Assembly: GCA_964017145.1 (NCBI GenBank)
Contig: OZ024851.1
Location: forward strand, 3,100,001 to 3,164,000
Source of the DNA: Agrocybe praecox
Taxonomy: Eukaryota > Basidiomycota > Agaricomycetes > Agaricales > Agrocybaceae
Length of the DNA: 64,000 nt
Direction of reading: 5' to 3'
Made by a program: the position numbers and the translations under genes. Positions 24,432 through 35,724 of the stretch are shown one piece after another; position 1 is the stretch's first letter; the number at the start of each line of letters is the position of its first letter. The notes below the pieces were generated by a model, which did not search any database, was not told where the DNA came from, and saw only the letters and a program-made list of their open reading frames with translations.

Positions 24432-25049
24432 ATGTCCTTTCCTTCACTATACAGAATATTCAATATTCCCACTCCTCCGTCTGACGATCATGTCACGTCG
24501 TATACTGATATCCGGCTCGCCGCTTTATCGACAAACCCCGAAGCATTTGGATCGACCTACGAGCGAGAGACAAAGTTTACCCCAGAGATCTGGACAGAAA
24601 GGTTGAATACAAATGGAAGAACCACTTTCGCGGCGGAAATCAAAGGCGCAGAGAATAGCAGCAGCTGGATCGGCACCCTCAGCGTCCTTTCTCCACGTAT
24701 GCTGATAAATATCCCCCAAGACCCACCATACCCACCTGAAATTTCGGAAGGGGAGAAGAAAGGCGAGATTGATGTATACTTACTGGTAGGGATGTGGGTC
24801 CATCCCGAACATCGAGGAAAAGGCGTCGGGAAAATGTTGGTAGAACGTGCATTGAACTTCGTCTTTACATCTCACGCGGAGTCGGAGGAGGGCAAGAAAA
24901 GAGTCATTCTCCTTCAAGTCCACCATGCAAATACGATAGCAAAAACGCTATATCTTAAAAGCGGGTTCCAAGAAGCAAAGAAGGGCGGCCAGTCGGGAGT
25001 CACACACTTTGAAGAGGAAGAAGGTTGGATGATTTGGAGCAAGGACTAG
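24432..25049 (+). CDS. GNAT-family N-acetyltransferase, 205 aa
   Basis: Single uninterrupted exon. The GNAT fold is evident: an N-terminal strand-helix with RLAALSTNPEAFGSTYE, a central strand before VGMWVHPEHRGKGVGKMLVE carrying the acetyl-CoA pyrophosphate loop R-x-x-G-x-G/K (RGKGVGK, residues 128-134), and a C-terminal LQVHHANTIAKTLYLKSGF motif. It transfers acetyl from acetyl-CoA to an amine of unknown identity (small molecule or protein). About 205 aa is normal for the family. Absence of introns is unusual beside its neighbours, which may reflect a short gene or later acquisition; I see no other sign of transfer. Confidence 0.9.
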   Translation: MSFPSLYRIFNIPTPPSDDHVTSYTDIRLAALSTNPEAFGSTYERETKFTPEIWTERLNTNGRTTFAAEIKGAENSSSWIGTLSVLSPRMLINIPQDPPYPPEISEGEKKGEIDVYLLVGMWVHPEHRGKGVGKMLVERALNFVFTSHAESEEGKKRVILLQVHHANTIAKTLYLKSGFQEAKKGGQSGVTHFEEEEGWMIWSKD

Positions 25050-25052
25050 AGG

Positions 25053-25698
25053 ATGGACTTACTGCGTAGCGAATTAATCGAGAACATAGGAACTCAAATT
25101 AACACGTTTAACTCCCTACTAGTTGGGAGATTTCCTGCCAATGTAACCTATTTCAATTATGATTATTTATGCTATATGACAACTTACCCATCGTAAATTA
25201 GAACATGACCCGTCCGCTATCAACTACGGACGCGGGCACAATCCTCACACTCTACGACGAATTGACGCCCTCGATCTTGAATCTCTGAACGTGCTCGCGA
25301 CCAAACGAACGCAAGTTAACGCCCTTTCCATAAATAACCTTGCAGCGCTAGTCAAATTCGACGTGAATATGACGGCGATCGCTTGCACCACTGTTGACAA
25401 TATTTTGCTAAATATCGCCGCTGTCAGTAATTCGAACCCTCTTTCAAACACATAAAGTATATGGCAAATTTAGGCAGATCTAAACTGAATTTGGCTCCAG
25501 GAGACGCTGGCTAATGATATGCAAACCGTCAGCACAGCGGTTCAGCAAGCTATCTCTTGGTGGTTGTCCCACCTAATGAAGGTTTACAAGAGAAGATCCA
25601 ACAACGCAGAAGCTCGTACTGGGAATATTTATGTGTATATTTGTTTCCACTCTGGTTTGTGGACGCGCATCCTGGTAAAACGCCACAAAAGTAACTGA
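25053..25698 (+). pseudogene. Possible small gene or relic behind GNAT
   Basis: Three segments look like one helical protein: MDLLRSELIENIGTQINTFN from 25053, then a long frame with LDLESLNVLATKRTQVNALS about 25260-25430, then ETLANDMQTVSTAVQQAISW about 25500-25697. The second and third join well in phase 0 (gtcagt...ctccag). The first and second do not join in frame at the visible splice sites, and the first ATG lies three bases after the GNAT stop. So this is either a gene with an unseen start or a frameshifted relic. No family recognised. Confidence 0.3.
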
Positions 25699-26029
25699 CG
25701 CGGTAGACGTAAATCACGCAGGGAAGAAAATTCCGCAAAAGCACAAAGACTAACGTCGATCCGCCTCACATCGGAAGTTGCAGAGGCGTGCCTTTCAGTG
25801 CGCCAGACGCAAGCCCTTGCTCACAGGAAGTGCCAACACGCTCAAGTGTCCTTTCAAGCAAATTAAACACACCGAGAGCCACCTAAGTGTCAAAATTGTT
25901 CAATAGAATAGGTATTAACGTATTGGGAGATAGAATAAATTCTGGTAACGGTCAAGTGTCTGGTGGATGAGAGGGGAACGAAGACAATGAGTACTCAACA
26001 GGTGCATGTAAGTGTCAAGAGAACACACA
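25699..26029. other. Intergenic
   Basis: No gene seen. Confidence 0.4.
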
Positions 26030-26570
26030 TCATTTCCTCTTCTGCGACTTGCGGGTCGTCTTTTTACTCCTTTTCCTCCCAGTGGTCGTTTTCTTCTTCG
26101 GAACAGGTTTGGCTTCCTCGGTAGGAAGTGCACCACGAAGTCGAATACGGCCATCTTTCAGCGTTTCTGTGATTATCGGGCTTGCAGCTGGTCGGAATCT
26201 GTGCTCCTTGGAGTACCTATTCAGAATATGTCAGCCCCTGAAGTACACAACCTGTACAGACCGTGCAGTCATACCTCGAAGCATAGATGATCTGGGGTTT
26301 CCGCTTTGTAGATAGCTTTGAGCTACCCAGTTGAAAAGCCAGCCAGAATAAGAAAATAAACAATACAATGACAACGAAGCGCTTCAGCGGGGAAGGTGCG
26401 GGCTGTTGGGAACCTGGGTCGTCCGCTTCGTCTTCGTCCTCTTTATCAGAGGGTATGGGAGAGGGTTCGAGTGATATTAGCTTCGTTTTCTCATTAGTTT
26501 CGTCGTCTTCGGAGAGGCCTTCGTTGTCTGGACCGTCAGCGGGTACCTGTTTGTCGTCCTCTGCAGTCAT
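26030..26570 (-). CDS. Single-pass membrane protein with basic C-terminus, 160 aa
   Basis: Exons 26570-26275 and 26216-26030; the junction falls in an Arg codon (AG/G) and the total is 161 codons. The N-terminal 60 residues are very acidic (SEDDETNEKTK, DKEDEDEADD), residues 65-82 form one transmembrane helix (RFVVIVLFIFLFWLAFQLG), and the C-terminal part has SKEHRFRPAASPIITETLKD and then a Lys/Arg-rich tail. The conserved-looking middle motif suggests a real fungal family, but I cannot name it. An in-frame ATG 42 nt upstream is possible; I chose MTAEDDK as the family-like start. Confidence 0.78.
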
Positions 26571-27247
26571 CGGAGAAAAGCAGGAAGAAGGAATGGTGAC
26601 GTTGCTTATCACATGTCACACTTGCATAACAACCGTGGTCAACGCCGAATGTTCCGTCGGATCTTAAATGTCGTGCTGACTCACGGTGGCTGAATACACC
26701 GCTGGCGCCGACCGGAGTATCGTGGGAAGGTACAAGGAAATACCTAATTAAATAAATGTCTTGTGACTTTGAGATATAGGCTGCGGATTTTCCATATACC
26801 GTAAGCCCGACTTGTTTATCCTAAGATTATCCCCCAGAAATAGCTGAAGATACATAAGATATTTGTGTTTTCCCAGGATACTCTGGTCGACGTCAGCAGT
26901 GACTAGTGACCAGTGATACTTAGCATACCGTCTCCGGTAGCATTCCAGACACCCTCATATTCAAGACTTTATTTGTGGGTGTTACATCGTTGGCAATATG
27001 TAAGAACCTAGAAAAAGCACCATATTATGTTGACCGTGTATTCCCGTTGGTCGATATTAGAAACTATGTTACTATATTACTTGAGCTTTAAAATAATTCG
27101 ATTCAAATGATGAGTCCATGTCGAACAATAAACCATCTAGGATGTGACTGCTAAATATTCGTTAAATGCTAGCCATATGCGTGAGCTTGATTGGGTTGAA
27201 AAGATTGATATACTGTTTTTCAAAATGGGGAATGTACATACCCGAAT
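26571..27247. other. Intergenic
   Basis: Promoter side of the single-pass membrane protein gene and 3' side of the first DUF6534 gene; nothing else seen. Confidence 0.45.
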
Positions 27248-29052
27248 TTATTGGATATCTATTTGGTAGCTAAGGATCACATTTTGTCGGTTACTCCAGC
27301 TTTGATTCAGAGATTCTCTTGCCTGACAGGAAACATCTCAGGACAACAGTAAGCATCCGTCGAATCTAACGCGGCTACTCACATTGAGAGTGCTCATCAT
27401 AGTGATTACGTATAGCTTGACCAGCATTACTTCGAATATCCAGCTTCTATTTGCAGAAAACTTGATAAGCTCACAATCAATCAAATGAGAAGAAAACTCA
27501 CAAGGTCAAATGCTGATAAATATGAGGAGTTTATTAGCAAGAAATAAAAGAGGTGAGATAAGCTCACCGGTAGGGTAATCAAAAGCACGATATCGGCTAA
27601 GGCTGCTAATGAACTTCATAAATCCATTGGATCAAATCAGCCACACGAAAAAAGAAACAAAAAGATGTAGAACGTACGTTATGAGGCCGTTTTGGATGGT
27701 AACTTTATGGAATAATTATAAGCGCAGCGTAACTTCAACAGAACGATTCACTCACATGTGATGATACGAGCAATCACCGCATCTGAGCTAGGAGACCCGG
27801 TTTTACGCCGATGCTATGATTGTCAGACTAATATCGTGCTAGAAATATGCCAAAAGCTCACCAGTGTGAAAGAAAGCGTCATGGTAATCAAAAGGTCTGC
27901 AGCTACCGAGGAAATTAACCACAAGTATTCCGCCGGATAACATTGATACGATTTATCGAAAGTTAGCGATATCGACACCTGTATACCGCTCCATACACCA
28001 CCAACTATATATAATTCTCGTACGTTCAACGCTTCTGGAAGTACGCATATGATTACTGAAATACGTACCAGCTGACATACAAGAGAGAATAGCTACCACT
28101 CCTGGAATCCAAAATGAGTCTTGGATAGCCCAAATTCTCCATGCGGCCAGAATCTGAATTGGCGTAGAGACAGCAACCTGAAGGAAGAGTTCTTGTAATT
28201 TCCCATAGGGTCCCATCCAAATAATATTACTCACGGTCAAGATAGACTCTGCGGCGACTCATAAGTTTACCTTAATTCATATTCTATACACGGGGTATCG
28301 GCTTACCTGAAGACAACGCTATCACAATTCAGGAATTTAGTCTTATTTTTTATATATCTACGTCACAACAATAGACTTACTGGTAGGAAAATCACGTAAT
28401 ATACTCTGCTGACCTGTACACGTCCTAGTCACTAAGTAAAAGCTCTGGACAGCGCTTCATACACACAACCACTCACCAAACTTCTGTATCAATGGCTCGT
28501 ATACTATACTCATGGTGAATGCGGAATGAACTGTCTCCACTACGAATAAATACAGGACCTGTTATCCGTTAAAACTGAGATAGTGACTCTTAACAAGAGC
28601 TTGTTGTAAATCCCACACGTACTAGATATCGAAGGCTCCGTTTATCACTGTTCATGAAGTAATTTATTATGTGATTGTCCTCGATAAATAGGCAGGGGTT
28701 ACACACCTTTTGTAAATCATGTAGTAATGAAACATCTATAACGAGTCATCCATCATCAATATTCAATTCCTATCTACCCGGTGATGTCATTATATATACC
28801 TGCATACTCATGACCTGTGAAAGTTAAATCGCGCAACAGAAGTAAATATATCCAGAACGTACGCCATACAGAATCATGCTAAGAGTAGTTCCAATTTGGA
28901 TAGGCCCATATCTGCGTATACCATTTAAAATTTCTAGGTATAAGCTGCCGAGAAGGAGAAAGAAAGTATGCTTACAAGTTTTGTATGCGAGTCGTATCCT
29001 TATCTTGCGGTCGTTGTCCCGAGCCTGATGAAAGATAGGCTGGAATTGGCAT
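27248..29052 (-). CDS. DUF6534-like seven-helix membrane protein, copy A
   Basis: Many short exons. First exon 29052-28976 (MPIPAYLSSG...), second ending ILYG before a 15-nt microexon 28800-28814 (VMSMQ), then MFHYYMIYK, SDKRSLRYL, VLYLFVVETVHSAFTMSIVY and IQKFG. Further exons give VSTPIQILAAWRIWAIQDSF, WIPGVVAILSCMSA, the VGGVWSGIQVSISLTFDKSY segment and EYLWLISSVAADLLITMTLS. The end is WIFEVMLVKLYVITMMSTLN then ARESLNQSWSN... stop at 27248-27250. This is the order of basidiomycete DUF6534 proteins (seven helices, C-terminal LYSNSLLATLNAR motif). Function of the family is unknown; receptor-like topology. Not every middle exon was placed to the base. No stop was met in the exons checked. Confidence 0.7.
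28800..28814 (-). other. 15-nt microexon of DUF6534 copy A
   Basis: Phase-0 exon coding VMSMQ, flanked by ctttcacag and gtatata. It matches in place and length the microexon of copy B. Confidence 0.65.
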
Positions 29053-29409
29053 ATTAATAGGGAGCTAAGGCTCGGAAGGTTTAAAGAAATATCGTTACCG
29101 CAAAACTAGTTTGCGTTAAGTATTAGACCATAAAACAGTCTAGTCCATATGCAGGACGCTAGTGCCAGTGAGCAAGGAGGCGTTCCGGGCACAGCGGAAA
29201 CGTCATTTAAAACTTCCACATAGTTAGTAGCAGGAACACTCGGTGGTAAAATAAGCATGAACGAGACAGTTTTTGATGCATTTCCCACATTGGATCCAAG
29301 TTGTGACAGGCAGGGTTGCTAGAGACATCAATCAATTGTAATTGCTTATGTCGTAGTCCACGTATCATGTCTATAATTGTTAGCTCTATTTTATCTTTGC
29401 GTTTCTTTA

Positions 29410-29435
29410 CGCAGATGGAATATATTCCATCTGCG
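29410..29435. repeat. 26-bp perfect palindrome
   Basis: Self-complementary from cgcagatggaata outwards with no spacer; each half is 13 nt. It could be a dimeric protein binding site or an insertion/excision scar. Confidence 0.9.
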
Positions 29436-30052
29436 CCACCGGCTCCTAGGTGTACACAGCCTCGGCAAGTCTATCGGATACCTACAACTAGTCTCATCTC
29501 ACTTCATAGGCATGTTACAGAGGCGCTACGAATTCAACTAGAATTCAAAAGATACCCCTTTCCAGAATCTTTCATTAAGAATTGCTTCTGCCAGAAAATA
29601 GAGTTTCGAACCTAGCACTTAAAGTTTTTAATAGTCATCATTTCAAATTCAACAATAAGTCAAATCCTTATCCTTCGAAAACCATACTTTCATAGGCCTA
29701 TAATTTAATCCTTGTAAGTTGTAACCGATAAGTTTTTCTGGCCCGTCGAATTGAACGAGAAACATATGAAGGCAGTATCCACCGTAACGCATCGTTCTTT
29801 TTATTGGATGACGGTACGGATGGCAAAACACTGTGACTGTGGACCCCGACGGCCCAGTATAGTGCAAGATGATGTAATAAGAGAAACTAAAAATAGGGTG
29901 TCTCGTGCGTTTAATTTAGGAACTGGCGCACGGGACACATGTGACGAAAGTGACAGCCGTGACTTGGGTAAGCGACGGTGGTTTGGTTTCGGCACACAGA
30001 GGAACTTAGAACAGGTAAAGACGGGCTTAACTTGACTAAATTTACTGGGGTT

Positions 30053-30095
30053 TTAGCTACTCTATAGTACAGTTTATATACTATAGAGTAGCTAA
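30053..30095. repeat. 17-bp inverted repeat with 9-nt loop
   Basis: Arms 30053-30069 (ttagctactctatagta) and 30079-30095 are perfect complements, separated by 9 nt. No flanking gene 3' end is at the right distance for an obvious terminator role. Confidence 0.9.
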
Positions 30096-30601
30096 ATAAA
30101 AGGAGTAAAAATGCGAAGAGAAACGGACTCTGCATAAGCAATAACTAGTAATATGGAACAAAAGAATGGAAGTAAAGAAAGAATCATGTCGAAAGGAACA
30201 TAATAGAAGTGTAGTAATGAAAGTAAGAGGTTTCAAGGAACATAGAATGAAGGGATAAACGAGCGACGAAGGTATGAGGAAGCGAGTGATAAGATAAGAT
30301 AAGAAATAAAATGACCGTGTGATGTGATGAAAAATCATATTCGTTACAACACAAGTAAAGACTCCGACGAGGGAATATATAAAGACAATACATAGACAGA
30401 TAAAGAGGCATTAATCGTTATATTACGCTCAGGTTCATATGTACTACTATATGCATATAGGCAGCCTTCCTCTTATGTTGAAAATACATTCCCACGGTTG
30501 AAAGCTCATTTTGCGGGGGGTTCGTGTCTAAACTGAACTTCAACGAATGAGATTCGTAGTACATGGATTGATAATTTACATATTTTACTCTATTAATCCT
30601 T

Positions 30602-32624
30602 CTAAACTTGTTCCTTAAACCCTAACATTTTAGCATTATTGCTAACATAAGAGTGCACCACGTTATTGACCATAGATTTTTGTTGTTCGTTCCTTGGGGT
30701 CATATCGCTCATGCTCTGCAAGGCACGTTAGATTAGTACATCGGAAATTCAGTCATAATCGCTGACATACCTGCTGGCTTTCAACTGAGTTCTGTAGATG
30801 AACTATATAAAAAGAAGCTTGGACGGGAAGAGAGAATGAAAGTACCTGAGTCACATTAATTAGATCCAGCTTGTCGTTGAAAAGCTTGCTGTGTTGGTTA
30901 TTCCAGTTTTTGTTGAGAGTTTCTCTTGCCTAAGAAAATAATTAAAAATAATGCGAGAGCAGCAAAGTAATACGCTCAGCACTAACGTTAAGAGTACTCA
31001 TCAAGGTATTTGCGTATAGCCTGACTAACATCACTTCAAATATCCAGTTTCTACGTGTATACGTGTGGTGAGATTAACGCTCAATGAGAAATTAATACGA
31101 AGCAGTTACATAGTTAGGTGCTGAGGTAAGTCAATAATCTGACGTTAAGAGTCTGATAAAGGATTAATTATGTAAAACTTACCGGTACTGAGATCAGCAG
31201 GACTATATCAGCTATGGCTGCTAATGAGCTATACGTATATCAACCCTGTTAGAAGCTATTATTTGCGAAGCTGGGCCACGACGTACGTGATGAGTCCGTT
31301 TTGAATGGTGACTGTTAGAAAATTTGTAAGCATACTGTAAGAACGCATCAGATGAGGACTGCCACGTACATGCAATGATGCGCGTAATTACAGCGTCAGA
31401 TGTGGCAGACCCAGTTTTGCGTCGATACTTTTATAATCAGGCTCAGATTTCTTTAACGTTACTATTAGAAATGAGCTCACCAAAGTGTACGACAAGGCAC
31501 TAGTAATCAAAATATCCGCGGCTGCAGCTGAAATAAGCCATAGGTATACCGCCGGATACGATTTATGCGAGTTTTCGAAGGTCTTGATGAGGGCCACCGA
31601 TATGCCGTCCCATAAGCCACCGACTGTGAAGGTTTAACGATGGGGCGCAAATTTTTTTGCACCGTTAAATGACTTACCAGTCGACGCACAGGAAAGAATG
31701 ACTATTATTCCCGGTATCCAAATTGACTCTTGGATGCTCCAGATTCTCCATGCCACTAGAAGCTGAATTGGCGCAGAAATTAGGACCTGGAGATTGAATA
31801 TTCAGAATAGGAATATTGGGGCACAAAAGTTAAATACCGTCAATATGGCCTCTTATGGGATAAGAGAGTGAGTTCTGTAGAATGGTGTGGACGTAAAATG
31901 ATCGAAACGTACCGGAAGGTAGTGCTATCAAGAGTGACGCAAATCAGTCCTTTCAGCAACCCATGCGTCAATAGGAGCTTACTGGTGGGGAAGTCATGCA
32001 GTACCTTCTCCTTTCCTATATCGATAACAATTAAAAATACAGTAGCGGAGTATCTAGCGCATCAACTGACCAAAGTTTCGTATCAAGGGCTCGTATATTA
32101 TACTCATGGTGAATCCCGAGTGGACTGTCTCCACTATTAGCAGATACAGGACCTACGGAAAGTCAGAATTTGAAACCGTAGTTCGTAGGATGTTCTACGA
32201 TAAAATTCACGCACCAAGTATCGGACCTTCTTCTGATCGCTAAATATCGGACAGGTCAACGCGACTCACGAGACAATAACAAAGGAGCCGAGATGGCGTA
32301 CTTTTTGTAGGTTATATAATAGTGATACATCTGATATAAGAATTTGAATTAGTTACGAAAACTGTCTGTATTTATATTTACCTGGACAATCAACACCTGT
32401 ACAAGGCAAGGATGAGTGATTGACGAGATAAGATTGAAATGCAGCGTGGGAACGTACCCCATATAAGATCATGCTAAAGAATGTTCCAATCTGAATAGGT
32501 CCATATCTAAGTTTGCCGTGCAAGATGAATATATGGACGGTCAGGAAAAAACTTCTACTCACATGTTTTGTACAAGAGATAAGTCATTTTGCGATGATAT
32601 TGGTGAGTAGCGACGAGTCGGCAT
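30602..32624 (-). CDS. DUF6534-like seven-helix membrane protein, copy B
   Basis: Tandem paralogue of copy A. Exons include 32624-32563 (MPTRRYSPISSQNDLSLVQN), 32506-32458 (YGPIQIGTFFSMILYG), microexon 32396-32382 (VLIVQ), then MYHYYITYK, NDQKKVRYL, VLYLLIVETVHSGFTMSIIY, VLISAPIQLLVAWRIWSIQE, WIPGIIVILSCAST, VGGLWDGISVALIKTF, YLWLISAAAADILITSALSY, WIFEVMLVRLYANTLMSTLN and a longer polar tail (ARETLNKNWNN ... NNAKMLGFKEQV) ending TAG at 30602-30604. The exons checked join in phase. It lies 1.55 kb upstream of copy A on the same strand, so a tandem duplication. The longer C-terminal tail, in two added exons, differs from copy A. Function unknown. Confidence 0.72.
32382..32396 (-). other. 15-nt microexon of DUF6534 copy B
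   Basis: Phase-0 exon coding VLIVQ between cttgtacag and gtaaata; equivalent to the copy A microexon. Confidence 0.65.
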
Positions 32625-33982
32625 ATGGCTGGGATTCTAAGTTCCGGGATATGAAGGAACGAAGTTGCGAAACTAGCTTGCGTTAAATATGAGGGTAAAA
32701 ACTAGTGTATTACAGAACCAAGACCCTACTGAGCCACGAGGCACCCCGAGCACAACGGAACAATCTATCGATAAACACGCATCGAAAAAACAAAAATACC
32801 CCGCAATGAAGCAAAAAATAGAGAATGCAATGTCGGATGATGACCATTTAGATGCAATACAATTTTGAATGAGATCATGTAGCTTACAAAAACGGATTCT
32901 CTGGGAAATAAAATCCAAGTTTGCCCAAGCTCCATCTAAACGTCAAAGCGGTAGGGCGCCGCACTTTCCTGATGGCTTGGCCGCACTATTTCCTGGTTAC
33001 AACAATCAGGGACTGGACTCAAGTTAATGCCGAAACGTCACCCCCCGCAGGCATCTGCGTACGACTCATTCGGAGGCAGGCCGTCGGAAAACGGTGAATG
33101 GGAAAGAAGGCTCTTATCGTAGCGCTAATCGGGTATCAATCGAGTATGCCGAGAGTCCCCCAAATAAATATATTAATAGATTTGATGGGGCGCCGAACCG
33201 GCGATCCAGGCTACTGGGCTTCAAAATAAATCGGCAGTTACCGGTATACCGCTTACTATTAATGATACTCAGCTTGCATATACAATTTTAGATCGCATTG
33301 ATTAAGTGAACGCATTGTCTGCTGTATATCGATAGCATGTTTGATAGTATATATTACCTTTTATATATGTCAGTACCAGTCTGTACGGTCTCACAAGGAG
33401 CCCAAAAAATTCGAATCTATTGCGCGTTTGTCGCCTTAGTGCTCGACCGTTCAGTATGTTTGCGCCGGTGGTGACCTGCGACGAGTAGAGCCACGAGGAC
33501 ACTCAAGACTGATTCTCAAGCCGCACAAACAGAACTTTTCTATCTGTTCTGTGATGCAATCAAGTCAGCAGAAAATTTCCCTCGCCGCCACCGCGGTCTA
33601 GAGGCACAAACTCTGGACAACTCTATGACCCATTGATCTCGATTGCGCACAGTAGCTTTTATAAACAGAAAATATTTCAAAATTTTGACACGTTTAAGAT
33701 GTTAATTTCAGACCGGTAGGGAATTGGCACTGTTTCAAATCTAAATACATGTAAACTTCGCCGGTCGTATAGGAAGCGGATCTGAAAAAAATACCGTGGT
33801 TCTGTAAGGTCGGGAAATTGTCATTGTAAAGGACTAGATGAATATTACGGGTCTGCACCGCGTAATCCATCGATAGTCTAAGATGACGATGAGACCGGCG
33901 GCGTTCATTTACTCACAGTTAGTAACAGCGCTTTTCACGGTTGCGACCAGTCAATTATCGGACAGTTGTAGTGAGTCTCATC
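32625..33982. other. Intergenic
   Basis: No gene or repeat identified; some sequence upstream of copy B resembles that upstream of copy A (both contain ttaacgcaa before the start), showing the duplication includes promoter sequence. Confidence 0.45.
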
Positions 33983-34680
33983 TCACCTCGTGCTTGAACT
34001 GCCCGACGGAAAGTTTGAAGTCGTAGGACCACCTAGATACAAAAACATTAGCAGCATGAGCCCTCTACCTGTCATTCTAACGACACCAATCAGAAACATA
34101 CGGTGCTTGCCACGATCCTTTTCGTGATCCAAAATTGAAGTCCTTGAGAAGCGTGGAACTAAAGACATAATGACAGGGAATGACCGCACTGAAGTTCATC
34201 GATGTTTCCAAGGAACGAAGCAAAATAGGATAAATAAACTTAATAATCTAGTGGAAAGAATTCAATGTGACATATAATGTATTTATAGGTTTCTATGAAT
34301 AAATTGTTCAGCTGATGTACTTACGTGAGGTGATCCATCAATGTTCGATGAGATAAGATTGCGGGCAGTTCTTCAGCTAGATTATTGGACCAGATCAACA
34401 GAAATATAAAGGCATTGTACAGCACACCCATGATAACACTGAGTTTTATAAGTGGTTCGTCTAGTCAAAGAATAAGATAAGTCGTACAGGACAGGAAGAA
34501 ACATAGTTGCTACTGATCGAGACACATAGTACCTTCCCCATAAGGTCCGTAGGCCAATATCACAACCTTTGATAGTAAAGGTTAGTATAAAAGCCCATGC
34601 ACTGGGAAATATTAAGAATATCAAAAAAATGGGCCACCTAGACATATGGCCCATAGACAAAGGAAAGTTACCAGGGAGAA
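33983..34680 (-). pseudogene. Relic of a 7-TM (DUF6533-like) gene, 3' half
   Basis: Minus-strand pieces resemble the C-terminal half of a DUF6533-type protein: VVILAYGPYGE spliced to DEPLIKLSVIMGVLYNAFIF, then LLIWSNNLAEELPAILSHRT, and a later VIMSLVPRFSRTSILDHE with a spacing that suits the last helix. I cannot find the N-terminal helices upstream. Probably a truncated, decayed copy. Confidence 0.3.
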
Positions 34681-35724
34681 TTGCGAGGATTTCTTTTTGA
34701 TGTCTCGTCTATATGCCTAGAGCGTCATACGTGACCAGAAATCAAAATGAAACGGTTTATAAAAGTCGAATAATCAAGCGTATAACCACGCGTGCGTCAA
34801 TGTTATTGACCGATGATCTGTCAGAACGAGTCGTCTAAGACGTACATGAAGCTGCTGATCTGGCGCGTCGGCTTGTACTGGCAGATTATGGTTCTGGATC
34901 AAATTGCCTCCGTTTATGATGACTCTAACGGCGACGCCAATTATTCAAGAACGTCTACTCTTATCAGTCGCGATTTAGACTCACGCCGATTGTGTTGGGT
35001 AGCATATTCGTTTTACTCGAAAGTCAGTCCAGTCCCCGATGTTCTGTGTTACAAAGTTCAATTTACCATTTATATCAAGAATCCTGCGATATAAGGATTC
35101 ATAATCAGACTCTCCTGGGACGCGAAGACATGTCAAGCCTTTCTGGCTGTCTTCTAGAAGTCCGATGCTCCGTAATTAGTGTTCTAAAACCAGTGGAATG
35201 ACTCATTTGAGATAATTGCATAGACATTCGTATGTGAAAAGTATATCTGAAAGTGACTTCTGCGCTAATACCCTAGAGAACTTCCCCAAGACTCGGAGGT
35301 CCACAAGACTGCAGTCAAGGGAAAACCAGCTAGCTCCGTCTTCAAGATCTCAATCGTCGCATCGTCAATCTGTTGCATGCATTCCGCTACCAGAATAATG
35401 AGGGAAGTGCACTCGCGTGAAACCCGTCCATCGCATCAGATGTCAAGCATGTACATATGATAGTCGGCGCAAGGGTGAGACCGTAGACGTTCGAAGTCAA
35501 ACAGCACTAGTTACTTGTACGCACAAGATTGATGGGATTGGGCACAGCCATGATTAGGCGTGTTATTTCTGGACGCAGGGGTTCATACTTGCCCCAGTAG
35601 AGTTCTAGTTGAATTTCTTCGAAGTGTTATACAGGGAGTGCATTTCAAGAAATATATTGCACAATATTGATCAATATTATGTTCAAACTTTTCTGGGTAC
35701 GCGTGATCTATGCTTATCTTCTAT
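34681..35724. other. Intergenic
   Basis: No supported gene; open frames are short and lack family features. Confidence 0.4.

Larger units (their letters stand above)
29053..30601. other. Intergenic between tandem DUF6534 genes
   Basis: Holds a 26-bp perfect palindrome (29410-29435) and a 17-bp hairpin (30053-30095). A minus-strand frame at 29649-29867 reads plausibly (QFDGPEKLIGYNLQGL) but has no partner exon; left uncalled. Confidence 0.45.

Noticed and set aside
29649..29867. Minus-strand frame with QFDGPEKLIGYNLQGL
   Set aside because: Reads somewhat like protein but has no partner exons, no family match I recognise and no start context.
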